From the NCBI GenBank assembly GCA_045430285.1, contig JAILXV010000001.1:1364001-1428000 (forward strand): 64,000 nucleotides of DNA, in the 5' to 3' direction. Below the pieces are notes generated by a model. That model was not told where the DNA came from and ran no database searches. It saw only the letters and a list, made by a program, of their open reading frames with translations. A program made the position numbers and the translations under genes. Each line of letters starts with the position of its first letter. The stretch's first letter is position 1. Positions 1 through 8,602 of this stretch are shown one piece after another. The stretch comes from Agarilytica sp045430285 (GTDB lineage Bacteria > Pseudomonadota > Gammaproteobacteria > Pseudomonadales > Cellvibrionaceae).

Positions 1-591
1 TTTTCCTGATTCACCATCAAAGGCTAAAGCTTGGTTGAGGCTCTCAATATCTTTGAGGTCTCCCAAAGTCGGCAATTCATCCAGGCTTTTTAAATTAAAG
101 TAATCCAAGAATCCACGCGTCGTCGCGTAAAGCGCAGGCCGGCCAGGTACATCGCGGTGACCAATGACTTTCACCCACTCGCGCTCGGTAAGTGTTTTGA
201 TAATGTGCGAGCTCACTGCGACACCACGCACTTCTTCAATATCACCACGGGTAAGCGGTTGGCGATAAGCAATAAGGGAAAGTGTTTCCAATAGTGCGCG
301 AGAATATTTTTGCGGCTTTTCATCCCAAAGACGGTTAATCCAAGGCGCGACATCTTCAACCACCTGAAAACGCCAACCGCTGGCCACCTCTATCAAGCCA
401 AAACCACGCCCTTCGCACTCCTCGCGAATCTCTTCTAGCGCTTTTTTTATCTCATCTTTTTCTGGCATCTCTTCTTCGCCGAAAAGCCCTTGTAATCGCT
501 GAATAGATAGGGGCTCCCCAACGGCTAGAATCGCGCCTTCGAGAATACGTTTCAGTTGAGTGTTGTCGGTGTTTTCAGTTTCTTCAGTCAT
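1..591 (-). CDS. scpB: Segregation and condensation protein B, C-terminus cut by window edge
   Basis: Reading the minus strand from the ATG at 591 gives 197 open codons to the window edge, starting MTEETENTDNTQLKRIL. The body (GAILAVGEPLSIQRL near the start, then RALLETLSLIAYRQPLTRGDIEEVRG and GRPALYATT) is the tandem winged-helix ScpB family. ScpB works with ScpA and the SMC or MksB ATPase in chromosome condensation and segregation in the cytoplasm. Only the last residues are missing, since most of the second winged helix is present. It lies 46 bases downstream of scpA and is surely co-transcribed with it. Confidence 0.95.
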   Translation of the reverse strand, partial: MTEETENTDNTQLKRILEGAILAVGEPLSIQRLQGLFGEEEMPEKDEIKKALEEIREECEGRGFGLIEVASGWRFQVVEDVAPWINRLWDEKPQKYSRALLETLSLIAYRQPLTRGDIEEVRGVAVSSHIIKTLTEREWVKVIGHRDVPGRPALYATTRGFLDYFNLKSLDELPTLGDLKDIESLNQALAFDGESGK

Positions 592-615
592 ACAGATCTA
601 CACATTATTTCCAGG

Positions 616-638
616 AATCACACTATTAGGGTGTGATT
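616..638 (-). promoter_or_regulatory. Perfect 8-bp inverted repeat between scpA and scpB
   Basis: AATCACAC and GTGTGATT form a perfect 8-bp stem around the 7-base loop TATTAGG. The right arm runs into the scpA stop codon (638-640). There is no T-tract in the transcript direction, so it is not an obvious Rho-independent terminator. It may be an mRNA processing or stability hairpin that sets the scpA:scpB ratio; the structure is seen directly, the role is inferred. Confidence 0.45.
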
Positions 639-1537
639 TAAGTGGATCGTGCTTTTACATGAATCGGACCAAATGATTCGGTTTGCACAATTTCCACAAG
701 AGATTCTTTAATTAATTCCATCACCGCCAGGAAGGTAACCACCACACCTAAACGCCCTTCATCCACCGTAAATAAACTCACAAACGGCACAAATTGCTGA
801 CCTTTTAAGTTATCCAACACTTGCGACATCCGCTCCCGCGTTGAGAGACGTTCTTTTTCTACATGATGGCTTTCAAACATATCGGCACGACGCAAAACCT
901 CAGAAAGTGCCATAAGCAGCTCTTTCATTTCCACATCTGGGTCTGGGCGGGTGAGGTTTCGATCTGGCGCCATGGCTCTGGCGGTATGGGTGTCGCGGTG
1001 CTGACGAGGCAGCTCATCAATATCTTCTGCCGCCTGCTTAAAGCGTTCGTATTCTTGTAAGCGGCGAATAAGCAATGCACGCGGATCGTCTTCTTCCTCT
1101 TCTAGCTCCTCAGAGCGAGGAAGTAGCATGCGAGACTTAATTTCAGCCAACATAGCCGCCATTACCAAATACTCGGCGGCCAGCTCAAATTGGATAGCTT
1201 TCATTACTTCGACGTAGCCCACGTACTGAAGAGTAATTTCAGAGACGTCAATTTCTAAAATATCAAGATTCTGGCGGCGGATCAGGTAAAGCAATAAATC
1301 GAGCGGCCCTTCAAACGCCTCCAAAAAGACCTCGAGCGCATCGGGTGGAATATAGAGATCTTTCGGAAGTTCGGTAACCGCCTTGCCTTGCACAATCGCA
1401 AAGGGCATTTCGGCCTGCTCTGGGGAATGAGTGTCGGTGCTTGCAGATTCAGCCAGTTCGGGCGCATCTACTGCGCTATCGGCCGCATTATCTGCGCCGT
1501 CGGCTTCGGTAAGAACCTCAGGGTCGGTACCAGACAA
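638..1537 (-). CDS. scpA: Segregation and condensation protein A
   Basis: The 299-residue product carries the ScpA kleisin signature: the N-terminal SMC-contacting helix region around LEAFEGPLDLLLYLIRRQNLD (about residues 72-92), the conserved AAEYLVMAAMLAEIKSR stretch and a C-terminal winged helix (VSLFTVDEGRLGVVVTFLAVMELIKE). It bridges SMC heads and binds ScpB. The first 50 or so residues are an acidic, low-complexity extension. The reading frame opens with TTG preceded by a good GAGGTGAG ribosome-binding site, so I keep that start; an internal ATG at about residue 44 is the alternative and would remove the extension. scpB follows directly. Confidence 0.95.
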   Translation of the reverse strand: MSGTDPEVLTEADGADNAADSAVDAPELAESASTDTHSPEQAEMPFAIVQGKAVTELPKDLYIPPDALEVFLEAFEGPLDLLLYLIRRQNLDILEIDVSEITLQYVGYVEVMKAIQFELAAEYLVMAAMLAEIKSRMLLPRSEELEEEEDDPRALLIRRLQEYERFKQAAEDIDELPRQHRDTHTARAMAPDRNLTRPDPDVEMKELLMALSEVLRRADMFESHHVEKERLSTRERMSQVLDNLKGQQFVPFVSLFTVDEGRLGVVVTFLAVMELIKESLVEIVQTESFGPIHVKARST

Positions 1538-1691
1538 TAGAACTCACCTCATGCAGCATTTCGGGGCCTCTCGGCCGTGAATTTGAACAGTGCATTATAG
1601 CGAGACTTGGCGCTCTTCCGCTACGATCCGCAAGCGAAAAAGCAAAACAATGGGGCTATTTCTCAATCTTGGGCCTCAAAGCTTGGCGATC

Positions 1692-2315
1692 TTAGTTCTC
1701 AAAGTCGGATGTATCGCCACAGCCCTTACGTAAAACAGCCGGCTCATCGCCTGTAAGATCAATAACAGATGTTGCTTCAAGGCCACAGAAGCCACCGTCA
1801 ATCACTAATTCCAAGTGATGCTCCAAAGACTCACGAATGTCGTAGGGGTCAGTCAATGGATAGGTATCACCAGGCATGATCAGCGTACTTGTCATTAGTG
1901 GCTCGCCTAATGCCTCCATCAGCGCCAAGGCAATTGCATTATCTGGCACCCTCATCCCCAAAGTTTTACGTTTAGGGTGCATTAGGCGCCTAGGCACCTC
2001 GGACGTGGCGTTTAATATAAAAGTATAGGGGCCTGGCGTATGACTCTTAATGAGTCGAAACGCCGCATTATCCACACGGGCATAATTAGCCAGCTCTGAA
2101 AGGTCGCGGCACATTAGAGTAAAGTTATGATGTTTATCCAACTGGCGCAGCGCACGAATACGATCTAACGCAAACTTATCGCCGATATGACAGCCTAAGG
2201 CATAAGCTGAATCCGTCGGGTAGGCAATTAACCCCCCGCGGCGAACAATATCAACGGCTTGATCTATCAAGCGAGACTGCGGGTTCTCAGGATGAACGGA
2301 GAAAAATTGAGCCAA
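1692..2315 (-). CDS. yciO: YciO/Sua5-type threonylcarbamoyl-AMP synthase-like protein
   Basis: The 207-residue protein belongs to the YrdC/Sua5 superfamily: GGLIAYPTDSAYALGC near residue 28, the KHHNFTLMCRDLSEL substrate-binding segment and the PGPYTFILNAT and KTLGMRVPDN motifs. The opening MAQFFSVHPENPQ is characteristic of the YciO branch, whose members resemble the TsaC enzyme making the threonylcarbamoyl-adenylate used for tRNA t6A37; the exact role of YciO itself is less settled. The frame starts with TTG (upstream AATAGG gives a modest ribosome site), and the strong match of the N-terminus to the family supports this unusual start. Together with rnm upstream it is a conserved neighbourhood, here interrupted by a secreted-protein gene. 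Confidence 0.9.
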   Translation of the reverse strand: MAQFFSVHPENPQSRLIDQAVDIVRRGGLIAYPTDSAYALGCHIGDKFALDRIRALRQLDKHHNFTLMCRDLSELANYARVDNAAFRLIKSHTPGPYTFILNATSEVPRRLMHPKRKTLGMRVPDNAIALALMEALGEPLMTSTLIMPGDTYPLTDPYDIRESLEHHLELVIDGGFCGLEATSVIDLTGDEPAVLRKGCGDTSDFEN

Positions 2316-2596
2316 AATTTTACCTATTATTTTTTGTTTTTTTGTGAGCGCGATGTCTTATGAATTTCACAAAACGGGTAGCATCCATTTAAGGTTAGCA
2401 GCACGTCGTATAAGTGCACTCTGAAACATGCGACACCTTGCCACAGAATGATTAATTGGTCACGAGCAGAATGAAAGCAGACATGAAAAGTGTGTCTTAT
2501 TTAGACAAGAAAAACACGATAATCGTGAATTGAAGAAAGCACAAAAATGGGATTGGAGCCTATTGCTAGACCCCTAAGGATGGATAAAAAGACGGA

Positions 2597-3478
2597 CTAT
2601 TTGGAGATGCGCGTCATCGTTGCGGGGCTCCAATTCCCAAAAGGATCAAGGAACTCCACTGCGAAATAGATTTCCTTCGCAATCTGCTTTCCTCGATACC
2701 ATTCCGTTTCCGTGACTAAGTAATGAGACTGTCCACCGGTTGTGTCCGACAAGGTCACGCCCGTACCATCGGGGTTAATCGAAAACGGTCCGCCCGAAAA
2801 GAACTCAATAACGGATCGCTCCCCAGGGTTTTGCCCAGGAAAGCTACCGGTAAAGTTGCCGAAGATATAATTAGTATCAGGTTCCCAGGTCACAACGCCC
2901 ACAGCGATACCTTGACCAAGCCCACCAAAGCCCTCGTTAATAAGGCCAAAATCGCCGGCAACGGAAGCGTCGGTAAAGTCATGTTTGCGCGTACGTTTTT
3001 TAATAAATCCCCGTAATACATTTCCCGTTTCAGTCAGTCCGTCAGCAACAAAAGCTAGCTCCGTCACCCGCTTTTTCCCCCTGCGTACTTTAGATTCACG
3101 CACAACATAAATAGCCGACGTTAAGGCTGAACTAAAACCAAACACGCCTTCCCCGATCCCCTCAATGGAGTATTGGCCGTCAACATTCACTTCACTCACG
3201 GTGCGAGGCTGACCGTCTAACCCAGTATTAACTCTCAATGAACCGGAAATATTCCCCGCCCCATCAAAATATACAACGCCAAACACCACTTCTGGGCCAG
3301 TTCCGCCTTTCCCTTCTGCAACCATCACGTATTCCCCCGAAAGACTTCTTAAGGAGTAATCTATCTCATAGTCATAGCCTTTATAACTTGCCCCACTTGC
3401 TATCGAATGGCCCGCCATACAAAAACCAAGCGAGAGTACCAACCCGACCAAACGCATATGCTTCATTAGTTTTAACAC
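2597..3478 (-). CDS. Secreted protein of unknown function with internal duplication
   Basis: I do not recognise a named family. The 293-residue product begins with a signal peptide (LVGLVLSLGFCMAGHSIASG, cleavage probably after about residue 28). The mature part shows two related halves: LSGEYVMVAEGKGGTG...VVFGVVYFDGAG in the first and VAGDFGLINEGFGGLG...IAVGVVTWEPD in the second, suggesting a duplicated beta-rich (lipocalin- or barrel-like) unit. The start is GTG with GGAG eight to nine bases upstream; an ATG four codons in is possible. It sits alone between yciO and rnm, which are usually adjacent, with long non-coding flanks on both sides, so it looks like an inserted single-gene transcription unit. 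Likely periplasmic or exported. Confidence 0.7.
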   Translation of the reverse strand: MLKLMKHMRLVGLVLSLGFCMAGHSIASGASYKGYDYEIDYSLRSLSGEYVMVAEGKGGTGPEVVFGVVYFDGAGNISGSLRVNTGLDGQPRTVSEVNVDGQYSIEGIGEGVFGFSSALTSAIYVVRESKVRRGKKRVTELAFVADGLTETGNVLRGFIKKRTRKHDFTDASVAGDFGLINEGFGGLGQGIAVGVVTWEPDTNYIFGNFTGSFPGQNPGERSVIEFFSGGPFSINPDGTGVTLSDTTGGQSHYLVTETEWYRGKQIAKEIYFAVEFLDPFGNWSPATMTRISK

Positions 3479-3862
3479 AAAATTTTCTCCGTATTAGTTA
3501 ACATGCGATTCTTTTATTGAAAACCTAGCAAAGTGATTTTCCTCGAATTTAAAATGCAAGTACGGCTCGAATACGCAACGAGTATACCTGGCACTTTAGG
3601 CCGAAGGTGAAGCACTACTTGAAGAAGTCACCTGCCTCAGAAGTACAAAAAGAATCATCCACTGAATATTATTCTTCGCTTTAAGTGCTATAAAACCCGC
3701 AAGCCTTCACTGCCGGAAAAACGTAAAAACTCCGTCGCAGGAAACACCCAGCTCAGAATAACCGGCGGACTTTAGTATGAAATAGGGAGGGCGCTATGTG
3801 ACTTTTGATACACAACGCGCGCGGTGTAAGAAGATTTTTTAACGAAAAAAGAACCTGCCGCC
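3479..3862. other. Non-coding gap between rnm and the secreted-protein gene
   Basis: No credible gene on either strand in these 384 bases; short frames here lack ribosome-binding sites and overlap rnm. The half next to 3478 is AT-rich and must hold the promoter of the secreted-protein gene, but no convincing -35/-10 pair could be picked. A GC alternation flanked by ACAC/GTGT near 3817-3834 could fold weakly downstream of rnm, without a T-tract. Confidence 0.5.
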
Positions 3863-4699
3863 CTAGTGTTCCCAGAGCTGCCAAACAGGGGCAACGCCTT
3901 CGGGTAAGGAGGAGAATAAACCCAGCTCTTGCCAGTTGCCTCCTGGCGCATGGAAGTCGCTACCACAGGACGCGGCTAGCGCATATTTGCAAGCGATCTT
4001 AGCCATATCGCGGGTAACATTGATCTCTTGCTTCCCACTAACAACCTCTATGGCTTTGCCGCCCACTTCTTTAAAATCGGCCACTAATGCGCAGAGTTTA
4101 GTGCGAGTCATGTTGTATTTATTGGGGTGAGCCAATACAGCTACCCCACCGGCACTCACGATCGTTTGGGTAATCTGCTCAATATCAGGCCAGACCTGCT
4201 TAACATCGCCAGGTTTTCCAGCCCCTAAATAGCGCTTAAAACTCTGGGCAATCGTTTTACAGTGGCCGTTATCGACTAAAAACTGCGCGAAATGAGGCCT
4301 GCCAATAACCCCCTGCCCCGAATAATGCCGCGCACCTTCTAAAGCGCCTTCTATACCTGCAGAGGCAAGCTTTTTCGCAATCACTTCTGCCCGCTTCTCG
4401 CGTTTTTCATGTTGTGAGGCTATTTCGGCAATAAGGACCGGCGAAGCAATGTCTACATTTAGACCAACCACATGAATATTACGGCCCATCCAATCACAGG
4501 AGAACTCTATCCCATGTATCAGCTCAATCCCCTCTAGCTCGGCTTGAATAGATGCACGGGCCACGCCTTCGGTGGTATCGTGGTCAGTAAGCGCTAAAAC
4601 ATCAACATCTTGTTGTTTAGCTCTCGACACCAGCGCCTCAGGGCTTAAAATACCATCCGATTGATCACTGTGACAGTGAAGGTCATATACTCGCGGCAA
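3863..4699 (-). CDS. rnm: RNase AM, PHP-domain 5'-3' exoribonuclease
   Basis: The 278-residue protein is a PHP-domain phosphoesterase of the YciV/TrpH family. The metal-binding signature HxH is in YDLHCHSDQSDG (residues 6-16), followed by ALTDHDTTEG, GIEFSCDWMGRNIHVVGLN, the conserved GRPHFAQFLVDNG and VLAHPNKYN, and SDFHAPGG near the end. In E. coli the enzyme matures the 5' ends of rRNAs and also degrades short RNAs and 3'-phosphoadenosine 5'-phosphate; I infer the same role. Length matches the family. It starts 27 bases from a divergent membrane-protein gene, so the two promoters must overlap. The usual partner yciO lies downstream beyond an intervening gene. Confidence 0.93.
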   Translation of the reverse strand: MPRVYDLHCHSDQSDGILSPEALVSRAKQQDVDVLALTDHDTTEGVARASIQAELEGIELIHGIEFSCDWMGRNIHVVGLNVDIASPVLIAEIASQHEKREKRAEVIAKKLASAGIEGALEGARHYSGQGVIGRPHFAQFLVDNGHCKTIAQSFKRYLGAGKPGDVKQVWPDIEQITQTIVSAGGVAVLAHPNKYNMTRTKLCALVADFKEVGGKAIEVVSGKQEINVTRDMAKIACKYALAASCGSDFHAPGGNWQELGLFSSLPEGVAPVWQLWEH

Positions 4700-4726
4700 C
4701 GCTACATTCTCTTTTGAACGAATTTC

Positions 4727-5458
4727 ATGACAGATAAAACAGAAAAGAAAGAAAACTTACTTCTCAACATACTGCTTAATATCGTCATCCCTACGGTGAT
4801 CTTAATTAAATTTAGCGGTGAAGATGCTTTAGGAGTCAAAAACGGGATTATCGTCGCGCTCATGTTTCCTATTGGCTATGGGGTATACGACTTTAGCCGT
4901 GTTAAGCGCATCAACTTTTTCTCCGCACTCGGTGTCGTTAGCATCTTCCTCACAGGTGGCATTAGTTTACTCGAATTAGACCCAAAATATATCGCCATTA
5001 AGGAAGCCGCTATTCCATGCCTGTTTGGCATTGCGACAGTTGCCTCTCTATATACGCGTTATCCTCTGGTAAAGACCTTTCTCTATAACGAAAAAATCAT
5101 TCAAGTCGACAAGGTAAGCGCAGCGCTGAGCCAATACGATAACGAACAACATTTTGACGTTAGCTTACGTAACGCCTCCTTAATGATCGCGGGATCCTTC
5201 TTCCTCTCCTCAGTGCTCAACTATGGCCTTGCCCGCTACCTCTTAGTCAGCCCGCCAGGAACAGAAGAATTCAACGCAGAGCTCGGCCGTATGACGGCTT
5301 TGAGCTTTCCTGTAATCGCAGTACCATCGATGCTGGTCATGTTTATGACCTTGTTCTATCTGTACAAAAGCATTACACGTTTAACACATCTCACCATTGA
5401 TGAGGTGTTTATCGACCCAGAAGCACACAAAAAACAAGCGCAAGAAGACGAAGGATAA
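4727..5458 (+). CDS. Integral membrane protein, VC0807-like family
   Basis: The 243-residue product has about five to six hydrophobic segments (residues 13-28, 38-55, 62-78, 92-108, 150-170 and 195-220), consistent with an inner-membrane protein. The overall pattern (ILLNIVIPTVILIKFSG, YDFSRVKRINFFSALGVVSIFLTGG) resembles the VC0807 family found in this position next to rnm/yciO in many gammaproteobacteria, in the slot where enterobacteria carry yciB/yciC. Function is unknown. It is four bases upstream of yciI and evidently in the same operon. Confidence 0.75.
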   Translation: MTDKTEKKENLLLNILLNIVIPTVILIKFSGEDALGVKNGIIVALMFPIGYGVYDFSRVKRINFFSALGVVSIFLTGGISLLELDPKYIAIKEAAIPCLFGIATVASLYTRYPLVKTFLYNEKIIQVDKVSAALSQYDNEQHFDVSLRNASLMIAGSFFLSSVLNYGLARYLLVSPPGTEEFNAELGRMTALSFPVIAVPSMLVMFMTLFYLYKSITRLTHLTIDEVFIDPEAHKKQAQEDEG

Positions 5459-5462
5459 ATCC

Positions 5463-5762
5463 GTGATCTACACAATTGTTGGCGAAGACATCCCAAATAG
5501 CCTTGAAGCACGCATGTCTGCCCGCCCAGCCCATATCGCACGCCTTCAGGAACTCAAGACTGAAGGGCGATTGCTCATGGCTGGACCCTTCCCCGCGATT
5601 GATTCAGAAGAACCTGGCGAAGCAGGGTTCACCGGCAGTTTAATTGTGGCCGAGTTCAGCTCACTAGAATCCGCAAAAGAATGGGCAGAAGCTGACCCAT
5701 ACCGCATTGCCGGAGTTTACAAAAATGTTATGGTAAAACCTTACAAAAAAGTTCTGCCATAA
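5463..5762 (+). CDS. yciI: YciI family protein
   Basis: A 99-residue YciI-like protein: IYTIVGEDIPNSLEARMSARPAHIARL at the N-terminus with the conserved RPxHxxxL histidine, EGRLLMAGPFPA, and the C-terminal DPYRIAGVY...VKPYKK. YciI proteins have a ferredoxin-like fold with a putative His-Asp active site; the substrate is unknown. The frame is open further upstream, but those codons overlap the previous gene. The GTG at 5463 with GAAGGA ten bases before it aligns exactly with family N-termini, so I use it. Four bases separate it from the preceding stop, indicating translational coupling. Confidence 0.9.
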   Translation: MIYTIVGEDIPNSLEARMSARPAHIARLQELKTEGRLLMAGPFPAIDSEEPGEAGFTGSLIVAEFSSLESAKEWAEADPYRIAGVYKNVMVKPYKKVLP

Positions 5763-5845
5763 AGATATTTTCCATGGTGCGTAACAGCGGCCCTGTACTA
5801 CGATGTTCACCTACCGTTTAATTTTGATTCACCAACACAATCATT

Positions 5846-6529
5846 ATGACCATGAATGTACCCACTAAATTTTTAATTATCTTTCTACTCAGTCTCGTCA
5901 GCCCTTTCGTTACGGCTCAACAAACCATTTACGTTAGCGATGTGTTATATGTTCCGCTAAGAAGTGGCGCCGGCATCGAATACCGTATCATTAATGCTGC
6001 AATGAAGAGCGGCACACAACTAACACGCATCGAACAAAGTGAAGATCAGGTATGGTCTAAAGTAAGAACCCAATCTGGAGATGAAGGTTGGATTCGTAAT
6101 CAGTACCTTACCGAGGTGATGACATCTCAGTTGAAGTTGAACCTTGCTGAAACAAAACTTGCCCGTATCGAAAAAGCTAACGCAGAACTAAAAAATCAGA
6201 ATGCAAAGCTGACTAAAGAAAACGCCACACTCTCCCACGAAGGTAAAAAGGTCTCTTCATCTAAACAGCGCATCGCCACGGAACTCGATAAACTAAAACA
6301 ACTGTCCGCAGGCGCGGTAGAGCTAGACCGCAACTATCAAGAGCTTCTGCAAAAGCATGAAGTCACGCAAACCCAGCGAGATTCTTTGATGGCGGAAAAC
6401 GAGCAATTAAAAGGCGACAAAAGTTTAACCTTTATGCTCTATGGGGCCGGCATTTTGGTATTGGGAATCATTTTGGCGATCGTGGTACCCGTATTAAAGC
6501 CGAAGAAAGGCTACTCTGAATGGCGCTAG
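5846..6529 (+). CDS. TIGR04211-type SH3 domain protein, membrane anchored
   Basis: The 227-residue protein has a signal peptide (FLIIFLLSLVSPFVTAQQ), a bacterial SH3 domain (about residues 27-90, with VPLRSGAGIEYRI and DEGWIRNQYL), a long coiled coil (about 95-195) and a C-terminal membrane helix (about 199-221) followed by a short basic tail. This layout is that of the TIGR04211/YgiM family, an envelope protein of poorly known role, perhaps peptidoglycan-linked. Two ATGs lie two codons apart; the first is given. It follows yciI by 83 bases, as in several pseudomonad-type genomes. Confidence 0.85.
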   Translation: MTMNVPTKFLIIFLLSLVSPFVTAQQTIYVSDVLYVPLRSGAGIEYRIINAAMKSGTQLTRIEQSEDQVWSKVRTQSGDEGWIRNQYLTEVMTSQLKLNLAETKLARIEKANAELKNQNAKLTKENATLSHEGKKVSSSKQRIATELDKLKQLSAGAVELDRNYQELLQKHEVTQTQRDSLMAENEQLKGDKSLTFMLYGAGILVLGIILAIVVPVLKPKKGYSEWR

Positions 6530-6604
6530 CGCTCATACACTAACCCAGAGAAAATAGCCGTCTTTCACTTTACAACATATTTAACAAACCTAGGATTTAT
6601 ACGC

Positions 6605-7219
6605 ATGCGTTCCGTTTTTTTTAATCGAATTATATCCACACTTGTATTCGTTTGTTTACTTGGAGAACTATCGACGGCTTACGCGGACACCAAAGCCGCT
6701 GAAACAAAAGACGCAAAAATAAAGGACGCCAACCCCTTTGTGTTGTTTAAAACAACAGCAGGCGATATCGTTATTGAGTTGTTTCAAAAGGAAGCGCCCA
6801 TTACCGTCGCCAACTTTCTAAAATATGTTGACGATGGTTTTTATGACGGCACCATATTCCATCGTGTTGTTCCTGGGTTCGTCGTTCAAGGTGGTGGCTA
6901 CACATTTGACTTTCAACGCAAGCAAACACGTGACCCGATTAAAAACGAGTCGGATAACGGCATGAAAAACCTAACGGGCACCCTATCAATGGCTCGCACC
7001 AACAATATCAACAGTGCGACATCTCAGTTCTTTATCAACGTAAATAACAATATCCCTTTGGACTACAAAAACAAGCGCCACGGCTACGCCGTATTTGGCA
7101 AAGTGACCAAGGGAATGAAAATAGTGAAGAAAGTCGAAAAAGAGCCTCGTGGACTCTTCAAAGCCTTTCCCGAAGCGCCAAACTACGCGGTTGTTGTAGA
7201 AAAAGCCTCACGTTTGTAG
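6605..7219 (+). CDS. ppiA: Periplasmic cyclophilin-type peptidyl-prolyl isomerase
   Basis: A 204-residue cyclophilin. Residues 1-28 form a signal peptide ending in AYA, followed by a Lys/Asp/Ala-rich linker. The catalytic domain begins near residue 45: FKTTAGDIVIELFQ, FYDGTIFHRVVPGFVVQGGG (active-site Phe-His-Arg), LSMARTNNINSATSQFFIN and a VFGKVTKGM motif. It is expected to speed proline isomerisation of exported proteins. The short tryptophan-less form is typical of bacterial PpiA. The following pdxJ-like gene starts 17 bases after the stop. Confidence 0.93.
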   Translation: MRSVFFNRIISTLVFVCLLGELSTAYADTKAAETKDAKIKDANPFVLFKTTAGDIVIELFQKEAPITVANFLKYVDDGFYDGTIFHRVVPGFVVQGGGYTFDFQRKQTRDPIKNESDNGMKNLTGTLSMARTNNINSATSQFFINVNNNIPLDYKNKRHGYAVFGKVTKGMKIVKKVEKEPRGLFKAFPEAPNYAVVVEKASRL

Positions 7220-7236
7220 AAAGAGCTAACAGTCGA

Positions 7237-8010
7237 ATGACATCCACCAACACAAGCGGCTCAGTGGCGCTTAGCGTCAACCTGAATAAAGTCGCACTGA
7301 TTCGTAATTCCCGCGAAGGCAACTTTCCTGATCTACGCCAATTCGCAGAAATATGCATTAATGCAGGCGTACAAGGGCTAACCGTTCACCCTCGCCCAGA
7401 TCAACGCCATATTCGCCCCGACGATGTCTATCTTTTGGCCGATATGTGTCGTAATGCGGACATTGAATTTAATATCGAAGGCAACCCTCTTGCGCCGGCG
7501 TTAAACGATTACCCAGGCTTACTACCGATGGTTGAACGTGCACGACCTACGCAATGCACTTTGGTACCTGACACAGACCAGCAACTCACATCCGATCATG
7601 GCTTTGATCTGATCCAACATGGCGATGTTCTGCAACCCATCATCGAAAAGCTGAAAGTGCTCGATACTCGCGTTAGCCTATTCATGGACCCCGATAAAGA
7701 GCAGATTCGCCGCGTAAAGGCCTTGGGAGCAGAGCGAATAGAGCTTTACACGGGCCCCTTCGCCTGGGCATTCGACCAGGACACAGAAAAAGCTAAAGCA
7801 CTGTTCGAAGAGCATTGCCTAGCGGCAGAATATGCCCACGCCTTAGGCTTAGGGATTAACGCAGGGCATGATCTAAATCTGCGTAATATGGTTCAATACC
7901 GCCGGTTACCAGGGCTTCAGGAAGTATCCATTGGACATGCGCTGACCGTGGACGCTCTTTTGATGGGTTTTGAATCCGCGCTTAAGGCATATCTCGCGGT
8001 TTGCAACTAA
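7237..8010 (+). CDS. pdxJ: Pyridoxine 5'-phosphate synthase, atypical branch
   Basis: The 257-residue protein is a PdxJ TIM barrel that condenses 1-deoxyxylulose 5-phosphate with 3-amino-2-oxopropyl phosphate to make pyridoxine 5'-phosphate. Visible motifs are VNLNKVALIRNSR (phosphate/substrate site), GLTVHPRPDQRHIR, FNIEGNP, VPDTDQQLTSDHG, IELYTGPFAWAF and GINAGHDLNLRNM. The wording VHPRPDQRHIR and FNIEGNP is that of the Bacteroidetes-like branch, whereas the standard gammaproteobacterial enzyme reads closer to VHLREDRRHI and is normally encoded beside recO and acpS. I infer this is a second or acquired copy. It follows ppiA by 17 bases. Confidence 0.88.
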   Translation: MTSTNTSGSVALSVNLNKVALIRNSREGNFPDLRQFAEICINAGVQGLTVHPRPDQRHIRPDDVYLLADMCRNADIEFNIEGNPLAPALNDYPGLLPMVERARPTQCTLVPDTDQQLTSDHGFDLIQHGDVLQPIIEKLKVLDTRVSLFMDPDKEQIRRVKALGAERIELYTGPFAWAFDQDTEKAKALFEEHCLAAEYAHALGLGINAGHDLNLRNMVQYRRLPGLQEVSIGHALTVDALLMGFESALKAYLAVCN

Positions 8011-8124
8011 ACTGGGTGTAACACTTGGGCAAATAGCGGTATTCTATCCATCAGGGCAAACTAAGGTTTGCATCTGTTGTCCGAGTATTTAACGCCCAAA
8101 TCTCTGTAAGAGGCCTAAAATAAT

Positions 8125-8538
8125 ATGCATTCAATACTTGTCGAAGACTTTATGGATCGCAACCCTCATGCGATTTTAAATACCGTGACTGTTAGAGATG
8201 TCGTCTCGTCCCTGATGGAAGCCCAAATACCAGGGGCTCCTGTGGTGGATGCCGACAACAATCTAATCGGCTTTGTATCCGAGCAGGACTGCATACGGGA
8301 AATGCTCAACGATGCCTTTTATTGCGAAGAGTCGCCGCCCGTTACTGCGGTAATGAAAACCGAAGTCAAAACGGTTGCGCCAGACACCTCCGTCGTTGAA
8401 ATTGCCGAACAAATGGCAAAAGCTCCTCCCAAAAATTACCCCGTTTGTAAAAACGGCAAACTCGTTGGGCTGATTTCTCGGCGTTTAATATTGAAGTCTC
8501 TGCTCGAAATCAACGAAGACTGCTACATTCACACCTAA
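8125..8538 (+). CDS. Two-CBS-domain protein
   Basis: A 137-residue protein consisting of a CBS pair and little else: the first unit spans about residues 5-60 (VEDFMDRNPHAI...GAPVVDADNNLIGFVSEQD), the second about 72-130 (VMKTEVKTVAPDTS...NYPVCKNGKLVGLISRR). Stand-alone CBS pairs bind adenosyl ligands such as AMP, ATP or SAM and act as energy sensors, but the partner is unknown here. It is a single gene between pdxJ and a methylase, with its own terminator-like hairpin downstream. Confidence 0.88.
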   Translation: MHSILVEDFMDRNPHAILNTVTVRDVVSSLMEAQIPGAPVVDADNNLIGFVSEQDCIREMLNDAFYCEESPPVTAVMKTEVKTVAPDTSVVEIAEQMAKAPPKNYPVCKNGKLVGLISRRLILKSLLEINEDCYIHT

Positions 8539-8602
8539 GCACGTCACGCCGTTAGAACACTAACGAATCGTATACAGACGCAGAACGATAAGATCAGAAT
8601 AA

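Noticed and set aside
5397..5462. Longer yciI start
   Set aside because: It overlaps the preceding gene in another frame and does not match the family; the GTG with ribosome site does.
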